Below are positions 5,372 through 5,625 of a stretch of 5,625 nt of DNA, one piece after another. The stretch spans positions 1 through 5,625 of the forward strand of contig JAGWLJ010000107.1 in NCBI GenBank assembly GCA_028873275.1, in the 5' to 3' direction. The position numbers were made by a program, and so were the translations under genes. Position 1 is the first letter of the stretch; each line of letters begins with the position of its first letter. The notes beneath the pieces were generated by a model. The model searched no databases. It was not told the origin of the DNA and saw only the letters and a list, made by a program, of their open reading frames with translations. The DNA comes from Pseudomonadota bacterium (GTDB lineage: Bacteria > Pseudomonadota > Alphaproteobacteria > Rickettsiales > SXRF01).

Positions 5372-5625
5372 TATCCGCGTGCTCTTTTAGGTTTGTTTTC
5401 CTGAAGGCTCTGTCCCAGTCTTACCGCTTTCCGTTCCTCCTGCGACATATCCTCCATGAGCCGGATTTTCCCTTCGGCGACCTGCTTGAGAAGATCGTAA
5501 TTCACACTAATCCTATGCAGAAACTCGCCTGAGGCGTGACCTCCCGTTGCAAAGACTGGGGAGAATATTTCCACCGGCACAAAACCCCTGCCGGAAGGAT
5601 TGGCGCGGTATGCATTTGTGATTCC
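5371..5625 (-). CDS. Unknown protein, C-terminal 84 residues, upstream of atpG
   Basis: An open frame enters at the right edge and ends with TAA 5373-5371, overlapping the atpG ATG by one base. The frame has no stop before the edge. A GTG at 5580 would give 69 residues, but the true start probably lies outside the window. In a canonical operon the gene before atpG is atpA (alpha subunit); this sequence is not the alpha C-terminus, which normally ends in a helical Lys/Ala/Glu-rich segment. Visible here are FVPVEIFSPVFATGGHASGE (residues 15-34), a helical stretch VNYDLLKQVAEGKIRLMEDM (41-60), SQEERKAVRLG and a basic tail (NKPKRARG). There are no recognisable motifs or membrane spans. Sampled GC is 48-55 percent, again lower than atpG. 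It is probably a co-translated accessory or lineage-specific gene. Function unknown. Confidence 0.7.
   Translation of the reverse strand, partial: GITNAYRANPSGRGFVPVEIFSPVFATGGHASGEFLHRISVNYDLLKQVAEGKIRLMEDMSQEERKAVRLGQSLQENKPKRARG

Noticed and set aside
4853..5404. Plus-strand frame of 183 codons opposite atpG
   Set aside because: It is antisense to the conserved gamma subunit, and its Leu/Ala/Gly-rich translation has no recognisable motif.

Overview
The window is chromosomal DNA from a bacterium, most likely an alphaproteobacterium. This rests on the F1 ATP synthase gene order gamma-beta-epsilon (atpG-atpD-atpC) on the minus strand, on alphaproteobacterial-looking subunit sequences, and on a neighbouring 145-residue protein of a type I associate with that class. 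I cannot name a genus. No rRNA, tRNA, CRISPR array, transposase or insertion sequence is visible.

Right part (1830-5625, all minus strand): a tightly packed, probably polycistronic ATP synthase operon. In transcription order it holds a 3' gene fragment of unknown function (5625-5371), atpG (5371-4502), a 143-residue unknown protein (4502-4071), atpD (4074-2650), a 136-residue unknown protein (2644-2234) and atpC (2231-1830). The canonical alphaproteobacterial F1 operon is atpH-atpA-atpG-atpD-atpC with nothing between the last three. Here an uncharacterised small frame precedes atpG and one sits in each of the two gaps after it. The joints are very tight: TAATG, TAATG, ATGA, then 5 bp and 2 bp gaps. 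The unknown genes are clearly lower in GC than the atp genes. This interleaving is the most notable thing in the window.

Middle (922-1828): two divergent genes separated by 88 bp. The plus-strand gene encodes a 126-residue helix-turn-helix protein resembling phage small-terminase/phBC6A51-type DNA-binding proteins. It ends 1 bp from the end of atpC in a convergent arrangement with no visible terminator. The minus-strand gene encodes a 145-residue protein with a conserved-looking core but no known function.

Left part (1-871, minus strand): the first 290 codons of a gene for a MORN-like/YwqK-type repeat protein, cut by the window edge. It has a perfect TTGACA -35 element whose spacing places the transcription start on or next to the ATG, suggesting a leaderless mRNA.

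Together, the atp genes make the catalytic head and central stalk of the F1Fo ATP synthase. The interspersed small proteins would be made from the same mRNA by coupled translation, so they are candidate accessory, assembly or regulatory factors, or simply lineage-specific passengers. The sequence alone cannot decide between these.
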